DNA from: Merluccius polli
Lineage: Eukaryota > Chordata > Actinopteri > Gadiformes > Merlucciidae
Length of the DNA stretch: 64,000 bases
Assembly: GCA_030340625.1 (NCBI GenBank)
Contig: JAOPHQ010004847.1
Coordinates: 15,001 to 79,000, forward strand
Reading direction: 5' to 3'
Under the pieces are notes generated by a model that was not told the origin of the DNA, ran no database searches, and saw nothing but the letters and a program-made list of their open reading frames with translations. The stretch's first letter is position 1. Each line of letters opens with the position of its first letter. The position numbers and the translations under genes are program-made. Below are positions 13,999 through 25,293 of this stretch, piece by piece.

Positions 13999-15532
13999 AC
14001 ACGCAGGACATGTTCTCTGTCTTTCGCCCCACAGCCCTCTTTGTCCGACTGTCGCCGGACGGAGCCGGGTGAATGCTTCATATATATCCCATGAGTCCTG
14101 TAACTTTAGGAACGCAGTGGAGGTCAGCGAGTCGTGAGGTCACTGTGTCTCCTCAGCATACAGCAGCTGTAGCTATACGTGGTGAAGCTTGACACACACA
14201 CAGACAAGCAGACACCTGCATGCTTAATGAATTTAATTATTAATTATGTCGTTATTTGATTATATAGCCCAGAAAACGGTGTTTCACTATGCTTAATTGA
14301 GTGTGTTACTGTGTCCGCGCGTGTTTTTGTAGGGAAATTATTCCTTGACGACTAGCGTCAAGCGTCAGTGTTGTGAGGATCGAAGAAGATGGAAACTGCC
14401 ACAGCGGATTCTGCGGTGAAGGGGGTCAAACCACAGCTGGCTAACAGCACCGCTCAATGTGTCGTAGGCGATAAGAGACCTCCATTATTCAGTCGGGCAG
14501 GGCAGCCTGGGTCAACCTGAGCGCTGTACAGTGCCGCTGAGGGGGACAGCCGAGGCGGTCGGCAGTGTCGTCGGCGCCATCTCCTAGAAGTGCCTCAATG
14601 TCCAACGGAGCGCCATATGGTCCCACTGTGGAAGTGTTTTAATACTAAATCTCCTTTCGCTAAACAAAGCGTTAAGTCCGCCTCTCGCGACTCTCCCGAA
14701 CCAGACAGAATACAGTTGGAGAATCGCCCGCCCGATGCGCTCATTGAAGCAGACAGAAGGATAATGACCATCTTAGCCATGGCGGGAAACACAGCTGTCA
14801 GACGTCAGCTTACACATCGACGGGAATTGTTAGCAGACATCAGCGTGACGAGAAAGTAAACACGCGACAGAAAGCACATGAACGGTAGCAACACACACGC
14901 AGGGCCCCGAGTGGGAATGGCTGAACTCAACTGTACGCTGCGAGTCTTTGTGTTCAGCTCCTAGTGAGGGCTGATGGGTTGTCATAGCTACAGTGAAGGA
15001 GGGGGGGGGGGTGGAGGAGGAGATTACACTTGGGTAATTTTTAGTTTGATGCTTTCACAGTTTCACAGGTGCACATGAGCGGGTGGGATTGTGACAGACC
15101 GCCGCCGCCTGTCTCGCAGCTCTAATTATAGCATTTCTGAAAAGACGCCAAGCAGAGGACGTTGCGAGGAGTTCATCCGAGTAGAACTTTCCTCAAAGGC
15201 CCAAAATGTAGCCATGAGTACATAAAAATATGAGATAAAACGCCAGAGACATGCAACTGACTATATAACCTAGAACTGTGCAGCTCAGTGGCGGTAACAC
15301 TGGCAGGGTTAGCGGGTCGACATATGTATGCGCTCACTGTGTTGTAAGACACACAATGGCGTATATGTTCTGTGTATTTCTAACTTAGTTGTCCCATGTG
15401 TGACTGTACCCCTTGGACGGCTTCAGGTTGCACGTTTAAATTCTTAATCAACTGTGTCGGCATTGGGAGGAAAACCTTTAAGATTAAATGGATCCTGGAA
15501 TGATAGAGTTACGCAGGCGGGGTCATGACCTC

Positions 15533-15639
<107 letters not shown>

Positions 15640-16267
15640 CCTCTCCAACCCGTCCTTAGCTAACTCTCTCTCTACTTGAGGATGACACCCAACCGTGTCA
15701 CGGGAGTCGAGTGTAGTGACCAGGGAGAGAGAGAGAGAGGATTGAGAGGAGAGAGAGCATCATTAGTAAACGTTAATTATCTGTCAGCGGACACCAGATT
15801 GGTAAAGGCATCTTGGACGTTTTCTGTGTCCACTCTCCGGACACTGGGGTCAGGTATCAGGATTCAGGATTTACACACTGTTTCGTCATGGAGACGAGAC
15901 AAGGCTGGAAAAGTAAACAAGGCTTTGTTCCAGAAAGAAAAAAAGAAGAATGTCAGTTTGATTTTATTTGTGTGCGTCTACTGTTGAGTTATGGGCTTAA
16001 CGAGATTTATGTGAAAGAGACTCAAGAAGAAGCTTTTGACATTCCTTCATTTCTGGGAAACTTGCTTCCATGCGGGTCATGAACCCACTCGCTGGCGTAT
16101 CTAAGGTGTGAGTGTACTTGTGCCAAACTTGTGATCCATACACATCATAATTTCAAATTTCTTTGGCCCAGGAGGGGAGGGCCCGGGAGGGTCATGAAAT
16201 ATTAATAGATGCACTAGGCTGAATCCACAACTGATAACTTAACAGGGTTAGGGTTATTTCTCCTGTC

Positions 16268-16300
16268 TGTTTCTTCTGTCTCCCTAAGACAGAAGAAACA
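16268..16300. repeat. Perfect 14-bp hairpin
   Basis: TGTTTCTTCTGTCT (16,268-16,281) is exactly complementary to AGACAGAAGAAACA (16,287-16,300) with a 5-nt loop. No neighbouring feature explains it. Confidence 0.85.
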
Positions 16301-17149
16301 AACATGTTAGACTAACCGCAGGAAGATATTTCTTACGCAACCTATATTCAGACAACAATTTCTACCGATTTCATCAAGTTCATCAAGTTTTATTTTTATA
16401 GCGCATTTCATATGACGTACATAGACTCAATGTGCTTAACCAAACGTTTACCTGTTTCTAGATTTAAAGCTGCTGTAAGTAAAATTCGAGAGTTGTAAAA
16501 AGAGAGAACAGAAGAAGAGAGCAAGATTAAAACTAAACAACCAAAAAAACATCCCGTCCCTCCCGACGTTTCTCCGCCATTTGGGAAGCATTGCATTTCA
16601 CACACCTGGGATTGACCGGCAAGACGAAATCCCTGAACCAATCAGGGAAGAGATGCCGTGGTTGGTCAGAAATGAGCGGGGAGCGGCCTAAAATCTTAAC
16701 TAATCTTAACGCAGTCAACTAGAAACAGACATTCTCCCAGCACACTTCATTCACTAATAGCTGACAGATGGCTAAGCCATTTCTGACCGATCACACTTAA
16801 ATAAATAGAGTTATTTAGAGTTGCAGAGACCTTTAAATGTAGCCTTTTTGCCCTTCATTAAAGAAACGTGGCAATTTTGTTTTGGACTTGTTATTGACAA
16901 GTAAGACGATGACAATAAGTGGAGCCATGGCGCATGTGTGTATAAACATTATCCTGTATGTGAAGGCAGAGTGTGAGTGTACAGCGAGCCGCCAGCCCAG
17001 CCCATGTTCCACATAAACACCCACTGCATTATCTCCTGGGCAGCCGAGACGTTGGGCTTTATTACATTAGTGAGGATCGACCACGCGTTCGCCACCGCCT
17101 GGAGGAGGAAAGCCCTCTCTGCAGCCTGCCACTGAGAGGGTTTCCATGG

Positions 17150-17150
<1 letters not shown>

Positions 17151-17194
<44 letters not shown>
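17151..17194. repeat. (CT)n microsatellite
   Basis: About 44 bp of CT dinucleotide repeat. (CA)n tracts follow at 17,600-17,628 and 18,043-18,063. Confidence 0.95.
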
Positions 17195-17200
<6 letters not shown>

Positions 17201-17593
17201 ACAAGATCTGTCACGCTGGGGAGGAGACGACAGACACACCACGCTCCAATAAGAGTTACACTCTGTGTTACTCTTGGCCAGAAGAGAAGGCCACTGTGGC
17301 CAGAACTTGTTTTTCCAAGCATATTGTTGGTTTTGGTTGGTTGAGGCATGCTTAAGAGACGCTTGTATGCATATTTGAAGAAAGCGACGGATAACAGCTC
17401 TGAAAGTACACCCTGACTTGGATGAACTCCAGGTCAGGGTACTCCCACTAACATATCCGTATCATATCGAGGCTTTTGACAAGGCGCTGACATGCAGGGT
17501 AACTGTAAGGAGTTGTGTAACAGCTCTCTCTCTCTGTCTGTCTGTTTGTTTCTGTGTCTCTTTCTGATACTCGCTCTGTTACACACCCACGCA

Positions 17594-17628
<35 letters not shown>

Positions 17629-18333
17629 GCGGTACAGTATTTATTTTTTCTTTTGGTATTTCTCTTATCTATTCATATGCAAGGTTTGTTTGATCTTTAC
17701 CTTTCACAACTTCTCACACTCTCTTACAGACCACCCCCAACAAAAACGGTGAGCTGCGTCTGTCTGAGATGCTGAAACTGATCTGCACCCACTGACGAAC
17801 TGCAAAAGCATGAACTCACCGGCGCTAGTGCAGACACTGCATAACATCCCCTTCAACGTCACTTTATCACCGCAGACAACCAGCGACCGGCAACAGAGCT
17901 TTTGAACCCATTTAAAAAAAATCCCACGTTGCATTGCAACACAAGTGCGTGTTTTACATGCCGCTACGATCCGCACGAGTCCATCCTTAATGGCTTGTGA
18001 AGAGGGGAACACGATATGATGATTGTACGAACACTTAATGCGACACACACACACACACACACACATCCAGACACGTGCGTACAGTTCCCGCCCACGGAGG
18101 ACGCTATGTGGCTGTGTGAGCCGGGCCATCCGTCACCCGGACTCCTGCCACAGCAGAGAGGTGCTGGCGCTGAGCCGGAGGCCGGGACTAGGGGGCCCCA
18201 GTCCAGGGGCTCTGACACGGGATAGAAATGGACGCAGCGCAAGGTGAAACTCTCCACACAAGGTGGAGATGACCCGTTAGTAATCATAGTCGGCGCTGCT
18301 GTGTCACAAATACAACAACATAAACGATGAGAG

Positions 18334-18567
18334 CAGGCACGTGCAGAGGGGGGGGCTATGGGTGCCCGAGCCCCTGCCCTTTTCCCTTTGAAGGACCAAA
18401 GTGCCCTTTTGAGCGGACCAAAGTGCCCCCCCCCCCCCCCCCCGCGCTCAACTCAACAATCGCGCAACAGAAATTCTCCCCCCCCCCCCCCCCCGCTCAA
18501 CAATCGCGCAACAGAAATCCTCGCGTTTTTGAGCACCTGCCCCTCAAAGGGTCTCTGCACGGCCCTG
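18334..18567. mobile_element. Short non-autonomous hAT element with intact 8-bp target duplication
   Basis: The 234-bp element starts CAGGCACGTGCAGAG and ends CTCTGCACGGCCCTG; these ends are imperfect inverted repeats of the CAGRG...CYCTG type typical of the hAT superfamily. It is flanked on both sides by GATGAGAG (18,326-18,333 and 18,568-18,575), an exact 8-bp duplication, the hAT hallmark. Inside, a C-tract plus GCTCAACAATCGCGCAACAG is present twice in tandem (18,427-18,520). No coding capacity. Confidence 0.9.
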
Positions 18568-18717
18568 GATGAGAGGGGTCTTTTGATTTGACTCTTATAT
18601 GAATGTATTTTTCTGGTCTTTGAGTCTTAAAATGTGTTGGTTAGAGGGCATTACGTTACAGTTTGGTGCGTCGGTGTCTCCACTGGGTTTATGCGGTCCC
18701 TGTAGATAACCTCTTCT

Positions 18718-18750
18718 CCTCCTCCTCCTCCTCCTCCTCCTCCTCCTCTC
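18718..18750. repeat. (CTC)n microsatellite
   Basis: About 33 bp of CTC trinucleotide repeat, read on the minus strand as an Arg-rich spurious frame. Confidence 0.95.
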
Positions 18751-19769
18751 TCTGTGGCTGCTGACTGCCCTGACTTCCTTTTCTACTACGAATACCACAA
18801 ACACAACTTCCTGTCTGGCCTTGGTGTCCCTCCAGCTGTCCTCTCTGTCCTCCCTGTCTCCTAGACCGCTTGTGTGCCTTTTGCCAACGAGTTAATGAGA
18901 AGTTACGTGAAAACGGAAAATGGGAGAGAGAATAAACGCTCCTATCGCTCCTGTCGACTGTCCAGAGGAGCTGATGGGTCCTGATAGGAAGTGTTCATGT
19001 TTGTATTACGGCTCCCATCTGTTGTCTAATGGCACTCTTCTCTTCGTTCTTCGTTGTGTAAACTTAATAAAAGTGTACTATTAAAACCAGAATCGCTTTG
19101 AATTACACAAAAAAGTGCTACGGAAGCACCACAACACTATGGAAGGAGGCCAGTGGTTTATAACCTCGTGAAACTATCCCAATCTCGCAAGTTCACGTTC
19201 TGTTTCTCTCTGGAGACCGGTCTGGCCGGGCTTCAAGTTATGCGCTTGTGGCTGAACCACAGTGGTTCAGACCCATCAGAGGAACCGCTGGCAGAGGTAT
19301 TTGGGCATTGGTCTGTCTAGTGCTGCGTTCCATTTGTCTCGTAAACCCGTCGCCCGAGAACGTGACGTCACTTCCTGGGTCGTACTACTTACAGCGTTCC
19401 ATTTGTCTTTGGACGTTACGAGTCGGAAAGGACATGGACGCCACCAGTGTAGCAGCTGCGTGATATGCAATGCGATATGTTTTGAGCCACATTAGCCTAT
19501 TTAGCAAACCATTTACATTGTATTGCACGCACAGCAAAACAGTGCGATGCATAAATTGGTGACCGGACTAAAGCAGAAATGTAAACAAGTGTGTAAGAGC
19601 ATTTAAAAATCAACATTAAAACGACCAACGTAGTACAAATACAAAGAAAATACATCTCAACTTAGTGAACTACGGGCGCAGGCATCTTCGTTTTCCAAGT
19701 CGTACGTTCCGCTTTGTTCAACTCGGTGTACTCTGAAGGACCCGAGTTGGACGGCGTATATTGATTACA

Positions 19770-19915
19770 ATGGCGGCTCCTAAAGAGGCTAGCGTAGACG
19801 CTGCTATAACCAGCAGTTATATCTGAACTGGAGAGTGTTTCTGCATTGAAAGAAGAGCAAAGAACGGCACTGAAGGCTTTTCTCGATGGAAAAGATGTTT
19901 TCGCTCTCCTACTCC
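19770..19915 (+). pseudogene. Decayed fragment resembling a transposon-associated RecQ-like helicase
   Basis: A short ATG frame (MAAPKEASVDAAITSSYI) stops, but one base off it continues as a segment containing LKEEQRTALKAFLDGKDVFA. From memory this resembles the region just before the Walker A motif in RecQ-like helicases amplified in fish genomes. The following PTGxGKS segment is absent. The frameshift and loss of the ATPase motif mean it is a relic. The family assignment rests on a short stretch and is tentative. Confidence 0.35.
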
Positions 19916-20483
19916 TGGACCATGACTACCTGTCATATGGTTTGTTGATCTGATTGGTTGAATTTAGCCCGTGATAGACAGTGATAGACAGATGGTTCAT
20001 CGCCTGCCAGGTGTTTTTTTTAAAGTGCCTGCCCTTCTCCAAACTGTTTCCACGAAACGACTTCCCAGATGGTTCTGTGTAACAAACACAAACCATCTGG
20101 CGCGTCGGATTAAGTTGTTAAAGCTTCATTGACAGACTATGAAGTGAGTACAGCAATGGGATCTAATTTTATGACACACTTTACCCAAAACTAATGGACA
20201 AAGCCATGGAAGTCGTTCTCTCAAAGGTTTTTATTCGCTTAGAGATACAACAGTACGTGCCGCTTCCGGCCCGACTCAAGCCCTTATCCCCCGGCATTAC
20301 ACCCCATCACCTAACACACATGCCTGGTTACCTTGGTAACACACATATGGTACTTGTCAAACACAGACACACTTTAGTCACCGGACAACAACACGCTAAC
20401 TTAGTACAGGCTTATCGCTAAACATTCACATATCGTTACGCGGCATTCTGGGAGCTCTCAGTCCGGAAGCTGTGCTGGCCAGG

Positions 20484-20536
20484 CCATAGACATCTTATAC
20501 ATATATACATACATATATGATATAAGATGTCTATGG
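20484..20536. repeat. Perfect 16-bp hairpin
   Basis: CCATAGACATCTTATA (20,484-20,499) is exactly complementary to TATAAGATGTCTATGG (20,521-20,536) across a 21-nt loop of alternating purine/pyrimidine. Flanking GGCCAGG words partly extend the symmetry. It may be the remnant of a foldback element. Confidence 0.85.
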
Positions 20537-20690
20537 GCCAGGCACGCTACAATATTTTATGCACATTTTATGAAAATTCAAACAATATTTTCTTACCTTT
20601 CTCTGATGTCTGAAGTGGCTTTCGTCGATCACCACATACTCGTGCAATTGCTGTCCCTTCCTTCTCGGGTCCCCCATACTAATAGTTATA

Positions 20691-21295
20691 TATTACTAAT
20701 ATATTAATTAAGCTTAACCAACATTATTATAAGGGGCCCCACGCTGATATGTGTGGAGTGTGTGTGTGGAGTGTGTGTGGTTGATAGCTGGTCTACAGCC
20801 TCACCTGGACTGAGTCAGACTGATTAGACTCTGGCTGGGTGGGGCTGCACACCTGGGGTGCATGAGCAATCATGGCACCCAGGATAAACCAGCTATCATC
20901 ACACACACTCAGGGGAGAGGAGTGACTGTCATGACAGCTTGTACCATCAGCTCGGCGAATACCACCTGCCATCTCCAATAAATACACTTTGAACAACATC
21001 TAGCCGTGTCCTGTGTCGGAGGGCTCCAGGAAAAGGAGCAACCCCGCCGCGATATTACTAATATATTAATTAAGCTTAGCCAACTTTATTATAAGGGGCC
21101 CCACGCTGATAGCTATATATTACTAATATATTAATTAAGCTTAACCAACTTTATTATAAGGGGCCCCACGCTGATAGCTATATACTACTAATATATTAAT
21201 TAAGCGTAACCAACTTTATTATAAGGGGCCCCACGCTGATAGCTGTATATTACTAATATATTAATTAAGCTTAACCAACTTTATTGTAAGGGTCC
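20691..21295. repeat. 65-bp minisatellite interrupted by a 300-bp insertion
   Basis: Copies of a 65-bp unit containing TTAATTAAGC and AAGGGGCCCCACGCTGATAG have TTAATTAAG at 21,066, 21,131, 21,196 and 21,261, an exact 65-bp period. A first copy (TTAATTAAG at 20,704) is separated from the rest by the inserted segment 20,751-21,050. Confidence 0.9.
20751..21050 (+). mobile_element. 300-bp insertion, possible solo LTR
   Basis: The segment splits the 65-bp minisatellite and is flanked by GATAT on both sides (20,746-20,750 and 21,051-21,055), consistent with a 5-bp target duplication. It begins GTGTGGAGTG, has a poly(A) signal AATAAA at 20,977-20,982 followed by CCTGTGTCGGAGGG, and encodes nothing. 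The layout suits a solo LTR, but clear TG...CA ends are missing. Confidence 0.45.
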
Positions 21296-22232
21296 TATGA
21301 GGAGTGGTTCATATTGGGATAGGCAAGCACAGTTTAATAACAATTAGTTAAGTAATAATATGTCATTCACTTTTATATTAACATATAGTTTGGAAATAAA
21401 CATTTAACATTTAAATGATGTAAGAAATAACTGTTAATTAGTGCCAAAAAGACATTTAGTTAACTATTAACAAATATAAATACAATATTAGTTAATAGAT
21501 TGTTTTCTATTTGTTAAAACATTAACATACAGATTTTATGCAAACAACTAATATTTAATTAATGAAAAAACAATTAACTTGTGCCAAATAGACATTTAGT
21601 AACAATTAACAAATATTAACAAAGGGTTAGGTAATGACTAGTTTGCTATTTATTATGGCACCTTATTATAAAGTGTTAGCTGTACTACGAGGGGCGCTAG
21701 ATATAACATGTATCACACAGATGAATGAACACTTCCTCATGAGGGGGCCACCCTGGATGCGGCTTAAACTGACAGCATCACTGTCTCAACTGGGTGTCAA
21801 TTTATCTGCCACACCGTGTTCTCACCCCCCCCTTGTAAGAGCTATTTGTCTTGTCCAGGTCATCGCCCTCACTCCCCTCGTCTTCGCCAATCTCTTACTT
21901 CCTCTCGTTCCTCCTCTGTGTGCCGTATCGTTTTTTGGGGGGTTTTTACCGAAATGTTCACTCACCCTAAATTATTCAGCAGCTCCATCTTCCCATACAC
22001 ACCTAATAGATCCATGTGGAGGTGTCCTTCAGCTCATTATGACTCATGCTGCCATTAAGCAGTGCTCAGTGCTCACAGTACGGTGCACCGTTTTTCTTCC
22101 TTTCCTGTGGATGGTGTTAAGGGTGTTGCCGTGCGTCATATCGTCCGAGGTTTGCTGCGTAACCGAAAGTAATCAAATCGAATGATGTCAGAGAAGCGCT
22201 TGGTTACCAAAGGGGGGGTTTGGCGAAATGCT

Positions 22233-22973
22233 CTAAAGCTGTTGTGTGTAGACAGTGTGGATGTTGTGTGTGGACGTTGTGTGTATATGGTGTGGATGTT
22301 GTGTGTATATAGTGTGGACGTTGTGTGTAGACAGTGTGGATGTTGTGTGTAGATGGTGTGGATGTTGTGTGTGGACGTTGTGTGTAGATGGTGTGGATGT
22401 TGTGTGTAGATGGTGTGGATGTTGTGTGTGGACGTTGTGTGTAGATGGTGTGGATGTTGTGTGTGGATGTTGTGTGTAGATGGTGTGGATGTTGTGTGTA
22501 GACAGTGTGGATGTTGTGTGTAGGTGGTGTGGATGTTGTGTGTGGACGTTGTGTGTAGATGGTGTGGATGTTGTGTGTAGACGGTGTGGATGTTGTGTGT
22601 AGATGGTGTGGACGTTGTGTGTATATGGTGTGGATGTTGTGTGTGGACGTTGTGTGTAGATGGTGTGGACGTTGTGTGTAGACAGTGTGGACGTTGTGTG
22701 TAGATGGTGTGGATGTTGTGTGTGGATGTTGTGTGTAGATGGTGTGGATGTTGTGTGTAGACAGTGTGGATGTTGTGTGTAGGTGGTGTGGATGTTGTGT
22801 GTGGACGTTGTGTGTAGATGGTGTGGATGTTGTGTGTAGACGGTGTGGATGTTGTGTGTAGATGGTGTGGACGTTGTGTGTATATGGTGTGGATGTTGTG
22901 TGTGGATGTTGTGTGTAGATGGTGTGGATGTTGTGTGTGGACGTTGTGTGTAGATGGTGTGGACGTTGACTGC
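22233..22973. repeat. Minisatellite of 22- and 13-bp units with a 259-bp higher-order period
   Basis: About 740 bp is built from a 22-bp unit (GTTGTGTGTAGATGGTGTGGAT and variants) and a 13-bp short form (GTTGTGTGTGGAC). Marker variants recur 259 bp apart (TAGGTGG at 22,521 and 22,780; TATATGG at 22,622 and 22,881), which equals ten 22-mers plus three 13-mers. All three minus-strand frames are open for over 260 codons only because the unit lacks stops. Confidence 0.93.
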
Positions 22974-23849
22974 AACATGTCCAGAATTGTTTAAGGAAGT
23001 ATACACTGTCGGTGTCAATCATGTGGACAATTTCGAATTTGTCCATTTATTTAAAACAGATTGTGATTAAACCCAAATATAGGCAAATTAAAATAAACAA
23101 AACGACAACACTCTTTTTTTAATCGGCAAAGGATAAGCTAACAAGCTAACAACGTAGGAGATCACACGCCTCCACTTCATTCTACATTATTTATACCCCT
23201 CAACATGCCTCTTTTTATGTGGTATGAAGCAGAATTAACCTTGAGGAGAAACTAGGTTAACTCTTTTAGCAGTGCAGCCTTACGGGTGCTGTTGCACATC
23301 CACTCACACACACACACACACACACACCTTTTCCAGGACATAGGGAGAGCATGTACTTCGGAAGGGTATTAAATATTCACTCTCCTGCCTCCTGGGCCCT
23401 AGGTTAGGGAGGCTGGGGGCTAATTAGCCGAATGGTGTGTGTGTGCGTGTGTGTGTGCGCATGTGTGTGTGCGTGTGTGCATGTGTGTGTGTGTGTGTGT
23501 GTGCATGCGTGGCTGTAAATGTGTGCCTGCCTGCATGCTTAACTTTACCGCATGCTTACTAACTTTACTTCAATACAATTCTTTAACATATTTCCATAGC
23601 ATATTTTGTCATGGACTCAGAGTGCTGCAGGGGGAAGGTTGAATCATCCAGTGGGGAGAACTATGGGTCCTTATGGACAGAACCCAATAGTGGTATTTAA
23701 CCACATATACTATTATTGCATATGATCGACAGCGATACTAATCCAAATAATAGAAGGGCTCTGGATCGATGGCTCCAGTGTGAAGCTCAGCAGCATCCAC
23801 AGCTCTACGAAGACATGCCGGAAATACACACACCCTGTTCCCTACCTCC

Positions 23850-24173
23850 TGCTCTCCTCTCCTTTTTTCGCCTCTGCTCGTCTCACTTTTTTTCTCTTCT
23901 CTCCTTCTCTGTTTTATCCTCTTCTCCCCTCTCCTCTTCTCCTTCCCTCTCCTCACTCCTCTCTCCTCTCTCCTCTCTCCTCCTCTCCTCTCTCCTCCTT
24001 CCTTCTCCTCTCCTCACTCTTCTCTTCTCCTCTCCTCTCTCCTCCCTACTCCTCTCGATCCCTTTCTTCTCCTCCCCTCTCCTCCCCTCTCCTCTCTCCT
24101 CTCCTCCTCTCCTCCCCTCCTCCTCTCCTCCTCTCCTCTCTTTTGGCATACTGCCAAAGGGGGGGGGGGGGGG
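23850..24173. repeat. Polypyrimidine tract followed by a G homopolymer
   Basis: About 290 bp of almost pure C/T (CTCCT-rich) on the plus strand, then 16 G at 24,158-24,173. It is the mirror composition of the polypurine tract at 6,914-7,262. Confidence 0.9.
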
Positions 24174-25057
24174 AGGGCCATTGTTTCACTGTTCCAATCA
24201 AATCACACCTGGGGTCCGTTCCAGCGCTGTCCTCATTAACTATGACTCAGCCTGGTGTCTGTGTCACAGTACATTAGTCATGATCTGGTTCACACTTAAG
24301 GAATCAAAGCCCCGGACCCAGGGGCCTCATGCTATACTTGTCCTTTTAACCATGGCTCCCAGCTCCATAAGCGTACCACCTACGCTCATTTTTTAACTGT
24401 AACTTTAGCTGTTCACTTAAATCTGGGTGACTTTGAGAGAGCATCCATCACAACCTGCCGCAGGAGACGGACTTTTAACGGTTTGACCGCCATTTGTCCC
24501 CCCCCCCCCCCACACACACACACCTCGAACCCCCATGAGCTGAACCAGTCTTTTTTTTTTTCTGACAACGCCCGAGGCCAGACTACCAACTACCAGCCAT
24601 CCTTTAGCCTCCTCCACACTCCACACAGCACTGCTCCACCACTAGCCATCCATCCGTCCATCCCTAAAGTAGGTTCCTCAGTCAACCAGTCACCTGTCAG
24701 GTTCAATTAAGGCTTATAGCCTCTGATTTGTTCCAGAAAATAACCTCGCTCTCCAATTGCCAGGGACACAGTGTCCAGCCAAAGTGACCTTGTGCCGGAT
24801 TTCACACTTGTTTGTAGAGAGGGATAGTGGCACCCGGGCTACACACTCCACGTTACACACCACCCTGCTCTGTTGCGCTCAGCAGATGATGTCGTAAATG
24901 GCCAGCAGTTCATTGGCAGCAGTGATACCGGCAATATTCACTGGAGGCTTGGCTGGGCACTGTGGAGCCTCTGGAGTGGTTTTTTTTGTATCAGCCTTGG
25001 AGGACTAATAGATCCCTAAATGTGCGAGTGAGTGAGGGAGCGAGCGAACGAGCGAGT

Positions 25058-25085
25058 GTGCACGTGTGTGTGTGTGTGTGTGTAT

Positions 25086-25120
<35 letters not shown>

Positions 25121-25133
25121 GGGAGGAGGGGGG
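25058..25133. repeat. (GT)n-G-rich tract upstream of the kcnb1 exon
   Basis: GT-rich repeat ending GGGGAGGAGGGGGGG, about 160 bp upstream of the kcnb1 3' splice site; otherwise unremarkable intron sequence. Confidence 0.9.
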
Positions 25134-25293
25134 GCGGTCAAAGTCACACTTTGCATAATGTTCTGCTTCTCCGCTCATCATCACATGCGTCCTATATTTA
25201 GCAGGAACAGATTCCTCATCCTCCTGGAGTTAATGTACGCATTAGAAGTAGAATGTATTTTGTGTCTAACTATATTTTCACCTTGTGTTTCAG

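Noticed and set aside
20691..21295. CRISPR-like array at 65-bp period
   Set aside because: Units are contiguous and diverge gradually; a minisatellite.
21634..22185. 183-aa plus-strand frame
   Set aside because: No domain recognised, irregular hydrophobic composition, no splice or promoter signals; a chance open frame.
22136..23046. Three long minus-strand frames (261-280 aa) rich in His, Thr and Ile
   Set aside because: They are translations of the 22/13-bp minisatellite in all three frames; stop-free because of unit composition.
23716..24396. 226-aa Ser/Leu/Pro-rich frame
   Set aside because: Translation of the CTCCT polypyrimidine tract.
25285..25293. Kv2.1 frame starting at GTG 25,285 (reads MFQ before ILAII)
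   Set aside because: The bases are the polypyrimidine tract and CAG of the 3' splice site; the exon starts at 25,294 and the true protein start is on another exon.
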